Part shown: piece by piece, positions 1 to 8,192 of the stretch
Position numbering within the stretch: the first letter of the stretch is position 1
How the letters are laid out: every line of letters begins with the position of its first letter
From: an uncultured Gemmatimonadota bacterium
Lineage (GTDB): Bacteria; Gemmatimonadota; Gemmatimonadetes; Gemmatimonadales; Gemmatimonadaceae
Direction: 5' to 3'
Assembly: GCA_903906325.1 (NCBI GenBank)
Contig: CAIVJV010000126.1
Location: 1-10,095 of the forward strand
Length of the DNA stretch: 10,095 nt
The notes under the pieces: model-generated
Database searches by the model: none
Told to the model about the DNA's origin: nothing
Seen by the model: the letters and a program-made list of their open reading frames with translations, nothing else
Program-made: the position numbers and the translations under genes

Positions 1-1
1 C

Positions 2-58
2 GGCGGGGGATGGCTCCTCTCGCTCGACGTCACGCGCCCCTTCTGGTCGTCGCTCTGA
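2..58 (+). CDS. Probable C-terminal end of an upstream gene (partial, unidentified)
   Basis: From base 2 a frame without stops reads GGWLLSLDVTRPFWSSL and ends in TGA at 56-58. That TGA shares its last base with the ATG at 58-60 of the following ATPase, giving a TGATG junction typical of translationally coupled genes. The residues look like an ordinary protein end, with Trp, Phe and mixed hydrophobic and charged residues rather than a GC-rich shadow full of Arg, Pro and Ala. Only 18 codons are visible, so no family can be assigned. An upstream pilus or secretion gene would fit the neighbour, but that is a guess. Confidence 0.4.
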   Translation, partial: GGGWLLSLDVTRPFWSSL

Positions 59-2088
59 TGCGGGCCAAGGACGAATGGGTCCGCGCGATCCTCGAGGACC
101 TCGTGTCCGCCGAGGCCAGCGCGCACCTCGCCGCACTCCCGACCGAGCGACTTTGGGCGGCAGCGGTGGCGCAGGGCTACGTCACGGACGCGCAGGTGGT
201 CGCGGCCGTGGCGGAACGATTCCGCCTCGGCATCGCGGCGCTCGATCGGATCGCGCCGGAGGCGATCGAGGTGCTGCCCGAGGCGCTGGCCCGCCGCTAC
301 GGGGTGGTCCCGCTGACGGTGACCGACACGACGATCGACGTGGCCACCGCCGACCCGCTGGACCTCGACTGCGAGCGGACCCTCGCCTTCGCCGTCGGCC
401 GCACCGTCCGGTTCCGGGTCGCGGCGCCCGCCGCCCTCGCCCGGCGGCTCGACGACCTCTATCCCCCGCGCGACGACCTCCGACGCTTCGTCCGTGACAT
501 GGCGGGGACCTATGGGCGCCCCAGCGCCGACGCACCGGCCGCCGATCGGCGCGACCCCTCGCGCCTCACCGACCTGGGCGATCGCCCGCTGATCCAGCTC
601 GTCGATCGCCTGATCGCGGAAGCGGTGCGGTGCCGCGCCTCCGATATCCATCTGGAACCCACCGAGTCCGGGGTCGCGGTGCGTCATCGCGTCGACGGTG
701 TCCTCCGGCAGACGATGGTCGTGCCCCCGGCGGTGAAGGACCCGCTCCTCTCACGGGTGAAGATCATGGCGCAGCTCGATATCGCCGATCGTCTCCGGCC
801 GCAGGACGGGCGGATGCGCGTGGTGGTGGAGGGGAAGGGGATCGACCTCCGGGTCTCGACCCTCCCGGCCGCGCAGGGCGAGAAGATCGTCCTGCGCATC
901 CTGGATCAGAGTACGACCGTCCTCTCGCTCGAGGCCCTGGGGCTCCTCGAGTCGGAGTCCCGCGCGCTGACCACGCTGTTGGAGGCGCGCGACGGGATGG
1001 TGCTGGTGACCGGCCCGACCGGGTCCGGCAAGACGACCACCCTCTATTCCATCTTGCAGGCCATCAAGGCCCGCGGGGTGAACATCATCACGGTCGAGGA
1101 TCCGGTGGAGTACCGGCTCCCTGGGATCGTGCAGGTCCAGGTGCACGAGAAGGCGGGCCTCACCTTTCCGTCGGCCCTGCGCTCCATCCTGCGGCAGGAC
1201 CCGGATGTGATCCTCATCGGTGAGATCCGTGACCGCGAGACGGCACAGATCGCGGTGCAGGCGGCACTCACCGGTCATCTGGTCCTCTCGACCCTCCACA
1301 CCAACGATGCCGCCTCGTCCATCACCCGCCTCACGGATCTCGGGGTGGAAGGCTACAAGATCGCGGCCGCCCTCAAGGGGATCGTGGCGCAACGGCTCGT
1401 GCGGCGTCTCTGCCCGCGGTGCAAGGCACCGGCGCCTGCCACGGTGCTCCCGGATCACCTACGACCCTACCTCCCGTCCGACGCCGAGGTTCGGCGCGCC
1501 GTGGGGTGTGACGACTGCGCCATGACCGGCTACCGGGGCCGGCATGCGATCCACGAGATGCTCACCGTCGGCGGGGATCTCCCATCGCGCATCGCCTCCG
1601 GGGAGCCCATCGATCGCCTCCTCGAGTCGGCGCAGGCGGATGGCATGCGGTCGCTCTGGGACTCGGGGATCGCGCATGTGATCCAGGGCGATACGACGCT
1701 CGCCGAGCTGCTCCGCGTCCTCGAGGCACCCCCGGCGCCGCCGCCATCGGTGTCGCCGGTGTCATCGGTGTCATCGGTACCAGCGGGGCCGCGGCCCGTC
1801 CCGTCTGTGACGGCGGTCCCGCACGTGGTCACGCCGACCGACCCCTCGGCCGACCGTGGCCTCCTCGTCGAGGCGGACGAACCGTTGCGGCGCGAGATGC
1901 GCGACCTCCTCGAGCGGGACGGGTTCGTGATCCTCGAAGCCCGTGACGGGGTCCATGCCGACGATCCTGCGGACCCACGGCGCCCCGAGGCGATGAACCT
2001 CACACTTCACCTCCCTCGCCGGGACGCAGCCGAGGCGCTCCAGCGTCTCCGCGCGGTCCTCCGGCGCACCCGGAGATCCCATGTCTGA
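58..2088 (+). CDS. GspE/PilB-family secretion or type IV pilus assembly ATPase with a degenerate receiver-like C-terminus
   Basis: This is a hexameric cytoplasmic ATPase of the type II secretion / type IV pilus superfamily, which drives pseudopilus or pilus assembly from the inner-membrane platform. Numbered from the ATG at 58 (676 aa): GspE N-terminal domain at about 20-135; Walker A GPTGSGKTT 319-327; Asp box TVEDPVEYR around D348; Walker B DPDVILIGEIRD 381-392 with catalytic E389; His box TGHLVLSTLHTND ending at H414-D417; and a zinc-binding tetracysteine at C452, C455, C484 and C487, typical of GspE and PilB. About 557-599 is a Pro/Ser/Val linker. About 602-676 resembles the first half of a receiver domain lacking the phospho-Asp. 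An in-frame ATG at 10 exists, but 58 is preferred because of the TGATG overlap and because the extra 16 residues look non-native. GspE and PilB cannot be told apart here, so no symbol is given. Confidence 0.93.
   Translation: MRAKDEWVRAILEDLVSAEASAHLAALPTERLWAAAVAQGYVTDAQVVAAVAERFRLGIAALDRIAPEAIEVLPEALARRYGVVPLTVTDTTIDVATADPLDLDCERTLAFAVGRTVRFRVAAPAALARRLDDLYPPRDDLRRFVRDMAGTYGRPSADAPAADRRDPSRLTDLGDRPLIQLVDRLIAEAVRCRASDIHLEPTESGVAVRHRVDGVLRQTMVVPPAVKDPLLSRVKIMAQLDIADRLRPQDGRMRVVVEGKGIDLRVSTLPAAQGEKIVLRILDQSTTVLSLEALGLLESESRALTTLLEARDGMVLVTGPTGSGKTTTLYSILQAIKARGVNIITVEDPVEYRLPGIVQVQVHEKAGLTFPSALRSILRQDPDVILIGEIRDRETAQIAVQAALTGHLVLSTLHTNDAASSITRLTDLGVEGYKIAAALKGIVAQRLVRRLCPRCKAPAPATVLPDHLRPYLPSDAEVRRAVGCDDCAMTGYRGRHAIHEMLTVGGDLPSRIASGEPIDRLLESAQADGMRSLWDSGIAHVIQGDTTLAELLRVLEAPPAPPPSVSPVSSVSSVPAGPRPVPSVTAVPHVVTPTDPSADRGLLVEADEPLRREMRDLLERDGFVILEARDGVHADDPADPRRPEAMNLTLHLPRRDAAEALQRLRAVLRRTRRSHV
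1746..1781 (+). repeat. Four tandem 9-bp units inside the ATPase linker
   Basis: The units ATCGGTGTC, GCCGGTGTC, ATCGGTGTC and ATCGGTACC follow each other without spacing and encode a Ser/Val repeat (VSPVSSVSSV) in the interdomain linker. The period of nine bases keeps the frame, so changes in copy number would only alter linker length. The first three copies differ by two bases at most, which suggests recent slippage expansion. Confidence 0.8.
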
Positions 2089-2539
2089 TCCCCTCGCGGT
2101 CGGTGTCGTCGATGTCCTCGTGATGCGGGCCGTCACCAAAGGGTGGCAGGTCCTCGTGCTCGAGCGCGCGGCCGGCACGCGCTGTCCTGGCTCGTGGGAG
2201 ATGGTCCACGGCAAGGTGCTGCCGGGGGAGCCCCCCGAGGTGGCCGCGCGGCGCGAGCTCCAAGAGGAGACGGGGCTCGTCCCCCAGCGCCTCCTCTCCG
2301 TGACGATGCACCCCTTCTATCTCCTCCCGCGGCAGCGCGTGGAGCTCGCGGCGGTCTTCTGCGCGGTCGTCGCGCCCGATGCGCGCGTGGTCCTCGGGGA
2401 CGAACACCGTCGACATGTCTGGCTCACGCCATCCCAGGCGCGTCGCCGCTTCAGTTGGCCGCACGAGCGGCGCTTCGTCGATGAGGCACGGCACCTCCTC
2501 GCGACGCCGGCGGTCCACGATGTGATCGAGGTGCGCTAG
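2081..2539 (+). CDS. Nudix hydrolase (NudB-like)
   Basis: This 152-residue protein is a single Nudix fold that hydrolyses a nucleoside diphosphate linked to another moiety. The Nudix box GX5EX7REXXEEXG is complete: G44, E50, R58, E59, E62, E63 and G65, so the metal-binding glutamates are all present. The upstream GSWEMVHGKV strand and the C-terminal pattern (VFCAVVAP, then EH...VWLTP, then HERRFVDE) resemble the dATP / dihydroneopterin-triphosphate pyrophosphatase NudB more than MutT. The exact substrate cannot be read from sequence. The ATG overlaps the ATPase stop by 8 bases and has a GGAG ribosome-binding site five bases upstream, inside the ATPase gene, so the two are probably translated from one message. 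A functional link to the ATPase is not evident. Confidence 0.9.
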   Translation: MSDPLAVGVVDVLVMRAVTKGWQVLVLERAAGTRCPGSWEMVHGKVLPGEPPEVAARRELQEETGLVPQRLLSVTMHPFYLLPRQRVELAAVFCAVVAPDARVVLGDEHRRHVWLTPSQARRRFSWPHERRFVDEARHLLATPAVHDVIEVR

Positions 2540-2569
2540 GCGCTAGGCCTCGCGGCCCCTCGCGCGCCG
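2534..2569. terminator. Convergent gap with weak GC-rich hairpin potential
   Basis: Between the stop of the Nudix gene and the stop of the convergent acyltransferase there are only 30 bases. The area holds a tandem heptamer CGCTAGG (2534-2540 and 2541-2547) and inverted repeats GGCC/GGCC (2546-2549, 2554-2557) and GGCGC/GCGCC (2539-2543, 2564-2568). There is no T tract on either strand. A bidirectional terminator is expected here by position, but the structure is weak. Confidence 0.25.
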
Positions 2570-3415
2570 TCAGCGGTCCCCGGCGCGGTCCCGACTCGTC
2601 CGGAGCCGGTCCTCCCCGTCCCGCGGGGCATTCGGCTTCACGCGCACGCTCTTGGCGGGAATCCCCACGTTGACGTGGTAGGGGCGCACATCCTTGGTGG
2701 CCACCGCGACCGCTCCAACCATCCCGTTCTCCCCCACATGGACGCCGGCGAGCACCGTCGCATGATACGTCACGCGCACGTCATCGGCGAGGATCGTCGT
2801 CGCGTTCGTCACATCCACCTGCTCGACGATGCTGTGCGTGTGGGAGTAGATGTTCGCGTAGTCGCTGATCGAGACGCGGTCTCCGAGCCGGATCCCACCG
2901 CGGTCGTCGAGGAGCACATGGCGATGGATGACCACGTCGTCGCCCACCTCCAGATTGTAGCCGAACGAGAACTCCACATGCTGGAAGCATTTGAAGTTCC
3001 GTCCCACGCGCGCGAAGATGTGCGGTGCCAGGACGCGCCGCAGCTGGACGCCGAGGCCCACGGCCTGCCCCCCGATCGGGAGGCGATCGAACGAGTACCA
3101 GAGCCAGAGCAGGGGCTTCACCCGCTGGAAGCGCGCCTGGTCACAGTCGCCGTAGTACTCCGGCTCGAGTGTGACGTGCCGCGGGTCGAGCGCCGCCAAC
3201 GCGAGGCGCGTCCCCATCGGTTCGCGCGCGTCGTGGACCACATCCTCCCACCGATCGCGATAGGCCGGATAGGCGAGGTCGAGGAGCGTCTCCCGACAGA
3301 GGAGGGCGCGGTCGGTCGCCGGGTCTGCGAGTCGCTCGGCGAGCTCACCGAGCCAGCGCGTCGCCAACGCCTCAGTCGGGCTCGGCGGGAGAGGCTGCAG
3401 GGGGATCCGTGGCAT
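2570..3415 (-). CDS. Left-handed beta-helix (hexapeptide-repeat) acyltransferase
   Basis: This 281-residue protein has a C-terminal left-handed beta-helix at about 135-260. Stacked hexapeptide turns (LEVGDDVVIHRHVLLDD, IRLGDRVSISDYANIY, ILADDVRVTYHATVLAGVHVG) end in the usual VGAVAVATKDVRPYHVNVGIPAK cap of acetyltransferases of the maltose/NodL/xenobiotic type. The IYSHTHS segment (189-195) places H194 where those enzymes have their catalytic His. The N-terminal 130 residues are helical-looking, Trp/Tyr-rich around 103-110 (PLLWLWYSFDRLPIGGQ), and I do not recognise them as a domain. The protein lacks a signal peptide. The ATG lies 44 bases inside engB and has no clear Shine-Dalgarno site, so translation probably depends on engB. 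A TTG at 3367-3365 is an alternative start that would remove the overlap. The acceptor is unknown; sugar, lipid or polysaccharide are all possible. Confidence 0.85.
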   Translation of the reverse strand: MPRIPLQPLPPSPTEALATRWLGELAERLADPATDRALLCRETLLDLAYPAYRDRWEDVVHDAREPMGTRLALAALDPRHVTLEPEYYGDCDQARFQRVKPLLWLWYSFDRLPIGGQAVGLGVQLRRVLAPHIFARVGRNFKCFQHVEFSFGYNLEVGDDVVIHRHVLLDDRGGIRLGDRVSISDYANIYSHTHSIVEQVDVTNATTILADDVRVTYHATVLAGVHVGENGMVGAVAVATKDVRPYHVNVGIPAKSVRVKPNAPRDGEDRLRTSRDRAGDR

Positions 3416-4060
3416 GCTCGGAAGATACCGCCACGAGGGAGACGAGCGCCTCGGCCAGCTCGTCGCGCCCCTCCCCGGTGACCGCGCTGAAGGGGATCAT
3501 CTGCTCGGGGTCGAGCTGCAGGGTCCGGGCGATCGCCTCCATCTGGGCCCCCGTGGCCGGCTTCGAGAGCTTGTCGACCTTCGTCACGCAGATGATGGTG
3601 GGGACCCCGATATCGGCGAGGAGGTCGAGCATCAGGCGATCGTCATCGGTGGGTTCGCGCCGCACATCGAGTAGCTGGACCACCCCACGGAGGTTCGGCG
3701 AGCGCCGCAGATATCCCTCGATCAACGGGCGCCACTCGGCCTGCCGTGCCTTGGAGATCCGTGCGTACCCATAGCCGGGCAGGTCACTGAGGACGAAGGT
3801 CCCATTCACCGAGAAGAAGTTGATCTCGCGCGTCCGCCCGGGCGTACGGCTCACGCGCGCGAATGCCTTGCGGCGCACGAGGCGATTCAGGAGCGAGGAC
3901 TTCCCCACATTGGACCGACCGGCGAAGGCGATCTCGGGGAGCGTCGAGGTGGGGCGCCACCCATCGACGGTGGCCATCGGCCCGAGGAACTCGAGGGAGC
4001 GGATGACGAGCGGGTCCGGGGCGGGGCGCGTGGCGCCCGCCTCCCCCGCGGGGGCGCCGG

Positions 4061-4064
<4 letters not shown>
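3372..4064 (-). CDS. engB: Ribosome biogenesis GTP-binding protein EngB (YsxC/YihA)
   Basis: This is an essential-type TRAFAC GTPase that acts in assembly of the 50S ribosomal subunit. All G motifs are present in the 230 residues: G1 GRSNVGKSS 49-57, G2 around TPGRT 74-78, G3 DLPGYG 94-99, G4 TKVDK 161-165 and G5 SAVTGEG 193-199. The start is GTG at 4064, overlapping the clpX stop as GTGA. No other start codon occurs before Met30, which would remove the first strand (IRSLEFLG). A perfect AAGGAGG, which lies over the last ClpX codons, sits only one base before the GTG. That is unusually close and suggests re-initiation by ribosomes finishing clpX. The N-terminal 18 and C-terminal 20 residues are Pro/Ala-rich and dispensable-looking. 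The last 44 bases are shared with the acyltransferase gene. Confidence 0.96.
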
Positions 4065-5311
<1,247 letters not shown>

Positions 5312-5331
5312 GGTCTCGGGAAGCTCAGCCG

Positions 5332-5952
5332 TTACTTGGTGGCCGTCAAGGTCGGGGCGGTCTCCTCACGGTTCACGACCACCTGGTCGATCATCCCGTA
5401 GGTCTTCGCCTCCTCCGCGCTCATGAACCGATCGCGGTCCACGTCGCGCTCGATCTCCTCGAGCGGACGCCCGGTGTGCTTCGCCATCAGCTCGTTCATC
5501 TTCGCGCGGAGATAGATGATCTCCCGCGCCTGGATCTCGATGTCGGCCGCGGTCCCCTGCGCGCCCCCCGAGGGCTGGTGGATCATGATCCGCGAGTGCG
5601 GGAGCGCCGAGCGCTTGCCGGCGCGCCCCGCCGCCAGGAGGAACGCCCCCATCGAGGCGGCGAGTCCCATGCAGATGGTGTTCACCGGCGACTTCAGGAA
5701 CTGCATCGTGTCGTAGATCGCGAGCCCCGCCGACACGCTCCCGCCCGGCGAGTTGATGTACAGATGGATGTCCCGCCCGGGGTTGTCCGCCTCGAGGAAG
5801 AGCATCTGCGCGATGATCATGTTCGCCACGTCGTCATTGATCGGCGTGCCGAGGAAGATGATCCGGTCCATGAGGAGCCGGCTGTACACGTCGTAGCTGC
5901 GCTCGCCGCGGCTCGACCGTTCGATGACGTAGGGATTCGGGATGATCGCCAT
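5332..5952 (-). CDS. clpP: ATP-dependent Clp protease, proteolytic subunit ClpP
   Basis: This serine protease forms a double-heptamer chamber fed by ClpX (and ClpA/ClpC where present). The 206 residues show the catalytic triad S100 (in GLAASMGAF), H125 (in RIMIHQPSGG) and D174 (in DVDRDRF), the oxyanion-region NSPGGSV 67-73, and the conserved IIFLGTPI segment near the N-terminus. Length and start are normal, with a short N-terminal tail (MAIIPNPYVIERSSRGERSYD). The ATG is preceded by AAGGA eight bases upstream, a good ribosome-binding site. It is 17 bases downstream of tig and 20 upstream of clpX, the classic tig-clpP-clpX order. Confidence 0.98.
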   Translation of the reverse strand: MAIIPNPYVIERSSRGERSYDVYSRLLMDRIIFLGTPINDDVANMIIAQMLFLEADNPGRDIHLYINSPGGSVSAGLAIYDTMQFLKSPVNTICMGLAASMGAFLLAAGRAGKRSALPHSRIMIHQPSGGAQGTAADIEIQAREIIYLRAKMNELMAKHTGRPLEEIERDVDRDRFMSAEEAKTYGMIDQVVVNREETAPTLTATK

Positions 5953-5969
5953 GGGAATGATCCTTGGGG

Positions 5970-7211
5970 TCAGGCCTGCTCGATGGTGTTCTTGCCGAGG
6001 AGCCAGGTGAAGACCCGCTCCTCGGTGATGCTCCGTTCAAGCTCGCGGAGCCGTCCCGCCTTCTGCAAGGAGGCGTAGAGGGGGCCCGGCTCGGTCCCAC
6101 GCTTCTCGGCGAGCTCGGCGACCTTGTCGTCCACATCCTTCTCCGTGGCGACGAGCCCCTCGCGCTCGGCGATCGTGTCGATGATCAGATCCCGACGCAC
6201 CTGACGCTCCGCCATCCCGCGGATCTCGTCCCCGAACTTCACGAGCTCGGCCTCCGGGATCCGGTACGCCTCCGCGTAGGCGCGGATCATCTGCTTCACC
6301 CAGCTCGGCGGGAGGTCGAAGGGATTGGCCTGCACGATCTCGTCGAGGAGCTGCGTGCGGGCCGCCGCGTCGGCGTCGCGCACCGCGGCCGCCGCCATGT
6401 CCTCGCGCACGACCGTCTCGAAGGCGGCGAGCGAATCGAAGTCCCCCATCTCGCGCGCGAAGGCGTCGTCGAGGGCCGGGAGCGACTTCCGCTTCACCTC
6501 GGTCAGCGCGACGCGGACCTGCCGCGTCTTCCCGCGCTGCGCCTCATCGGGGAAATCCTCGGGCCAGGTCACCGACCGCTCGACCGTCTCGCCCGGGTTC
6601 ATCGTCATCACGATCTCCTCGATCGCCGGGATCACCTGCCCGGCCCCCATCACGAGGCGGTACTCACGCCCCTCGGGGATCGTGCCATCCTCCTCGGTCG
6701 CCAGGGTGACCGTGACGAGGTCGCCCTCCTTCGCCTTCCCTTCGGCGGGGGTCCAGGTGGCGCGCTGGTCGCGGAGCCGTTCGATCTGCTCCTGCACCTG
6801 CTCGTCGGTCACGGTGTCCGTCGGGCGCATCACGCGGAACCCCTCGAGCTTCTCGAGGGTGAGCTGCGGGCGTACCTCGCAGTGGAGCTCGAAGCTGAGG
6901 CTCTGATCCTCCCCGAACTTCACATCGTGCGCATGCGGCTGGGTCACGAGCTCGAGCTGCTGCTCGGTCACGACCAGCTCGAAGGCCTCACGCAGGAGCG
7001 CCTCGACCGCCTCCTGGTCGATGGCGGCGCCGTACTGCTTGCGCACCATCGCGACGGGGGCCTTGCCGGGCCGGAAGCCGGGGACGCGGACCTGCTTGGC
7101 CACACGGCTCGCGGCCTTGGTGCGGGCCTCGACCACGCGGGTCGCGGCGACGGCGATCTGGAGCCGGCGTTCGGCCCCCTCGCTCTTGGTGGCGGTGATC
7201 TGGATGTCCAT
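5970..7211 (-). CDS. tig: Trigger factor (ribosome-associated chaperone and peptidyl-prolyl isomerase)
   Basis: Trigger factor binds ribosomal protein uL23 at the exit tunnel and shields nascent chains. Numbered from the ATG at 7211 (413 aa), the ribosome-binding loop GFRPGKAP lies at 45-52. An FKBP-type PPIase domain follows at about 150-245 (GDLVTVTL, VMGAGQVIPAIEEI, VTWPEDFPDE), and the helical C-terminal chaperone domain makes up the rest. The frame is open further up to a GTG at 7247, which would add SPRVFAIPLND. The ATG at 7211 is preferred because MDIQITATKSEGAERRL matches the usual first strand of the family. No Shine-Dalgarno site stands before that ATG. It is the first gene of the operon that continues with clpP, clpX, engB and the acyltransferase. 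Confidence 0.96.
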   Translation of the reverse strand: MDIQITATKSEGAERRLQIAVAATRVVEARTKAASRVAKQVRVPGFRPGKAPVAMVRKQYGAAIDQEAVEALLREAFELVVTEQQLELVTQPHAHDVKFGEDQSLSFELHCEVRPQLTLEKLEGFRVMRPTDTVTDEQVQEQIERLRDQRATWTPAEGKAKEGDLVTVTLATEEDGTIPEGREYRLVMGAGQVIPAIEEIVMTMNPGETVERSVTWPEDFPDEAQRGKTRQVRVALTEVKRKSLPALDDAFAREMGDFDSLAAFETVVREDMAAAAVRDADAAARTQLLDEIVQANPFDLPPSWVKQMIRAYAEAYRIPEAELVKFGDEIRGMAERQVRRDLIIDTIAEREGLVATEKDVDDKVAELAEKRGTEPGPLYASLQKAGRLRELERSITEERVFTWLLGKNTIEQA

Positions 7212-7238
7212 ATCGTTCAAAGGGATAGCAAAGACTCT

Positions 7239-7255
7239 GGGGGACACGAACCCCC
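7239..7255 (-). promoter_or_regulatory. Second hairpin upstream of tig, overlapping the terminator-like stem
   Basis: On the - strand GGGGG, the loop TTCGTGT and CCCCC form a 5-bp GC stem. Its 5' arm (7251-7255) is the same GGGGG run that closes the larger hairpin at 7251-7279, so the two structures cannot form together. It ends 27 bases before the tig ATG. It could be a chance by-product of G and C runs, or half of a terminator/antiterminator pair. No promoter can be recognised in this gap with confidence. Confidence 0.3.
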
Positions 7256-7279
7256 GCCACCGGGCTCCGGCAGCGGGGG
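7251..7279 (-). terminator. GC-rich hairpin between cruF and tig, probable terminator of the carotenoid operon
   Basis: Read on the - strand this is a 13-bp stem with a 3-base loop (AGC), 20 bases after the cruF stop codon. The arms begin CCCCCGC and end GCGGGGG. The two central pairs are G-U wobbles in the - strand RNA but C-A mismatches in the + strand RNA, so the structure is stronger when made from the - strand. It is followed by TTCGTGT rather than a run of T, so intrinsic termination is likely but not certain. Confidence 0.5.
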
Positions 7280-7298
7280 GCTCAGGAACGGTGGAAAG

Positions 7299-8192
7299 TT
7301 AAGCGACCGGGCGACGCCGGGCCAGCCAGAGTGGGAGCCCCATGGCGACGATCCCCCCGAGGACCGCGAGCCAGTACCCATGGCGCGCGGTGACCGCGAT
7401 CGGCATCACCCCGTTCATGGCGTAGATCAGGAAGGGGAAGGCCGCCACGGAGACGTTGGCGGTCCAGGTGGTCGGCGGCACGATCGCGAGCATGATCCGG
7501 CTCACCACCACCCCGGTCACATACCAGCCGATCCAGTTGGAGATCGGCATCCCATAGAAGACCGGTTCCACCAACCACCCCGGGACCCAGGCCGGGACGC
7601 GGTCCAACTCCCATACCCAATGCGGCGGGGTGACGTTGGTCATGTGGACCTCCATCGGGACGTCCCACGCCGTGAGGACCGCCCCCGCCACCAGCGCCCA
7701 ACGCCAGCGGGTCATCGATGAGTCGTCGGTCGCCAGGAGGCGGCCGCAGATCGCGAGGGACCCATAGAGCATGTAGTACCAGGAGATCGGGATGGGGTAG
7801 GGCACATCCCCCATGATCCGGTACCCGAGCATCTCGGTGTAGCGGTACGGGCCGAAGGGGAGGCCGACGTTGGTCCCGCCGAGCTCCGAGAGGAGGGCGA
7901 CCCCGCTCGCCACGACCATCACCGCGACGGCGCGCCCCCAGCCGAAGCGCGGGCCGGAGTGCAGGAGCACCGCGACCGTCCCCAGCAGGATGTAGACCTG
8001 CCCGGAGTATTTCCATCCAAGGGTGTAGACCGTCTGCGTGTACGGCCCCTGCATCCAGATCGGGAACTCGCCGGCGAGGATCGTCACCATCGCGAAGGTC
8101 GCGAAGACGATCATCGCCAGATGGCCGTAGAGCAGCCCATGGGCCGCGCGGTCGAGTGGGGTCTGGGGCTCCGTCATGGCGCTCAGGCGCAT
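7299..8192 (-). CDS. cruF: Carotenoid biosynthesis membrane protein, CruF-like 1',2'-hydratase
   Basis: This integral membrane protein of the Caroten_synth (DUF422) family adds water to the 1,2 double bond at the psi end of acyclic carotenoids. The 297 residues contain about eight hydrophobic segments (roughly 22-42, 66-80, 88-104, 136-150, 165-180, 219-239, 247-268 and 273-291). The family signature LSELGGTNVGLPFGPYRYT is at 101-119, LTAWDVPMEVHM is around D177, and FYGMPISNWIGW is at 212-223. The ATG at 8192 is chosen over the one at 8177 because GAGGAG lies eight bases before it. It overlaps the crtB stop by 10 bases. With crtI and crtB upstream it predicts a 1-hydroxylated, non-cyclised carotenoid. 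Hydratases such as CruF and the bacterioruberin enzyme share this fold, so the exact substrate is inferred. Confidence 0.85.
   Translation of the reverse strand: MRLSAMTEPQTPLDRAAHGLLYGHLAMIVFATFAMVTILAGEFPIWMQGPYTQTVYTLGWKYSGQVYILLGTVAVLLHSGPRFGWGRAVAVMVVASGVALLSELGGTNVGLPFGPYRYTEMLGYRIMGDVPYPIPISWYYMLYGSLAICGRLLATDDSSMTRWRWALVAGAVLTAWDVPMEVHMTNVTPPHWVWELDRVPAWVPGWLVEPVFYGMPISNWIGWYVTGVVVSRIMLAIVPPTTWTANVSVAAFPFLIYAMNGVMPIAVTARHGYWLAVLGGIVAMGLPLWLARRRPVA

Noticed and set aside
7215..7247. Possible promoter for tig (TTCGTG, 17 bases, TATCCC)
   Set aside because: Both boxes match consensus poorly, and the start of transcription would fall only a few bases before the ATG. Such a match is easily chance.
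7236..7260. tRNA-like T-arm (GGGGG, TTCGTGT, CCCCC) on the - strand before tig
   Set aside because: The loop lacks the conserved A at position 58. No matching acceptor arm, anticodon arm or CCA end can be found around it. It was kept only as a plain hairpin.
5964..7721. Open frame of 585 codons on the + strand, antisense to tig and the cruF end
   Set aside because: It is rich in Arg, Leu, His, Asp and Gly with no recognisable domain, and it mirrors well-supported genes on the other strand. Long antisense frames are expected at this GC content.
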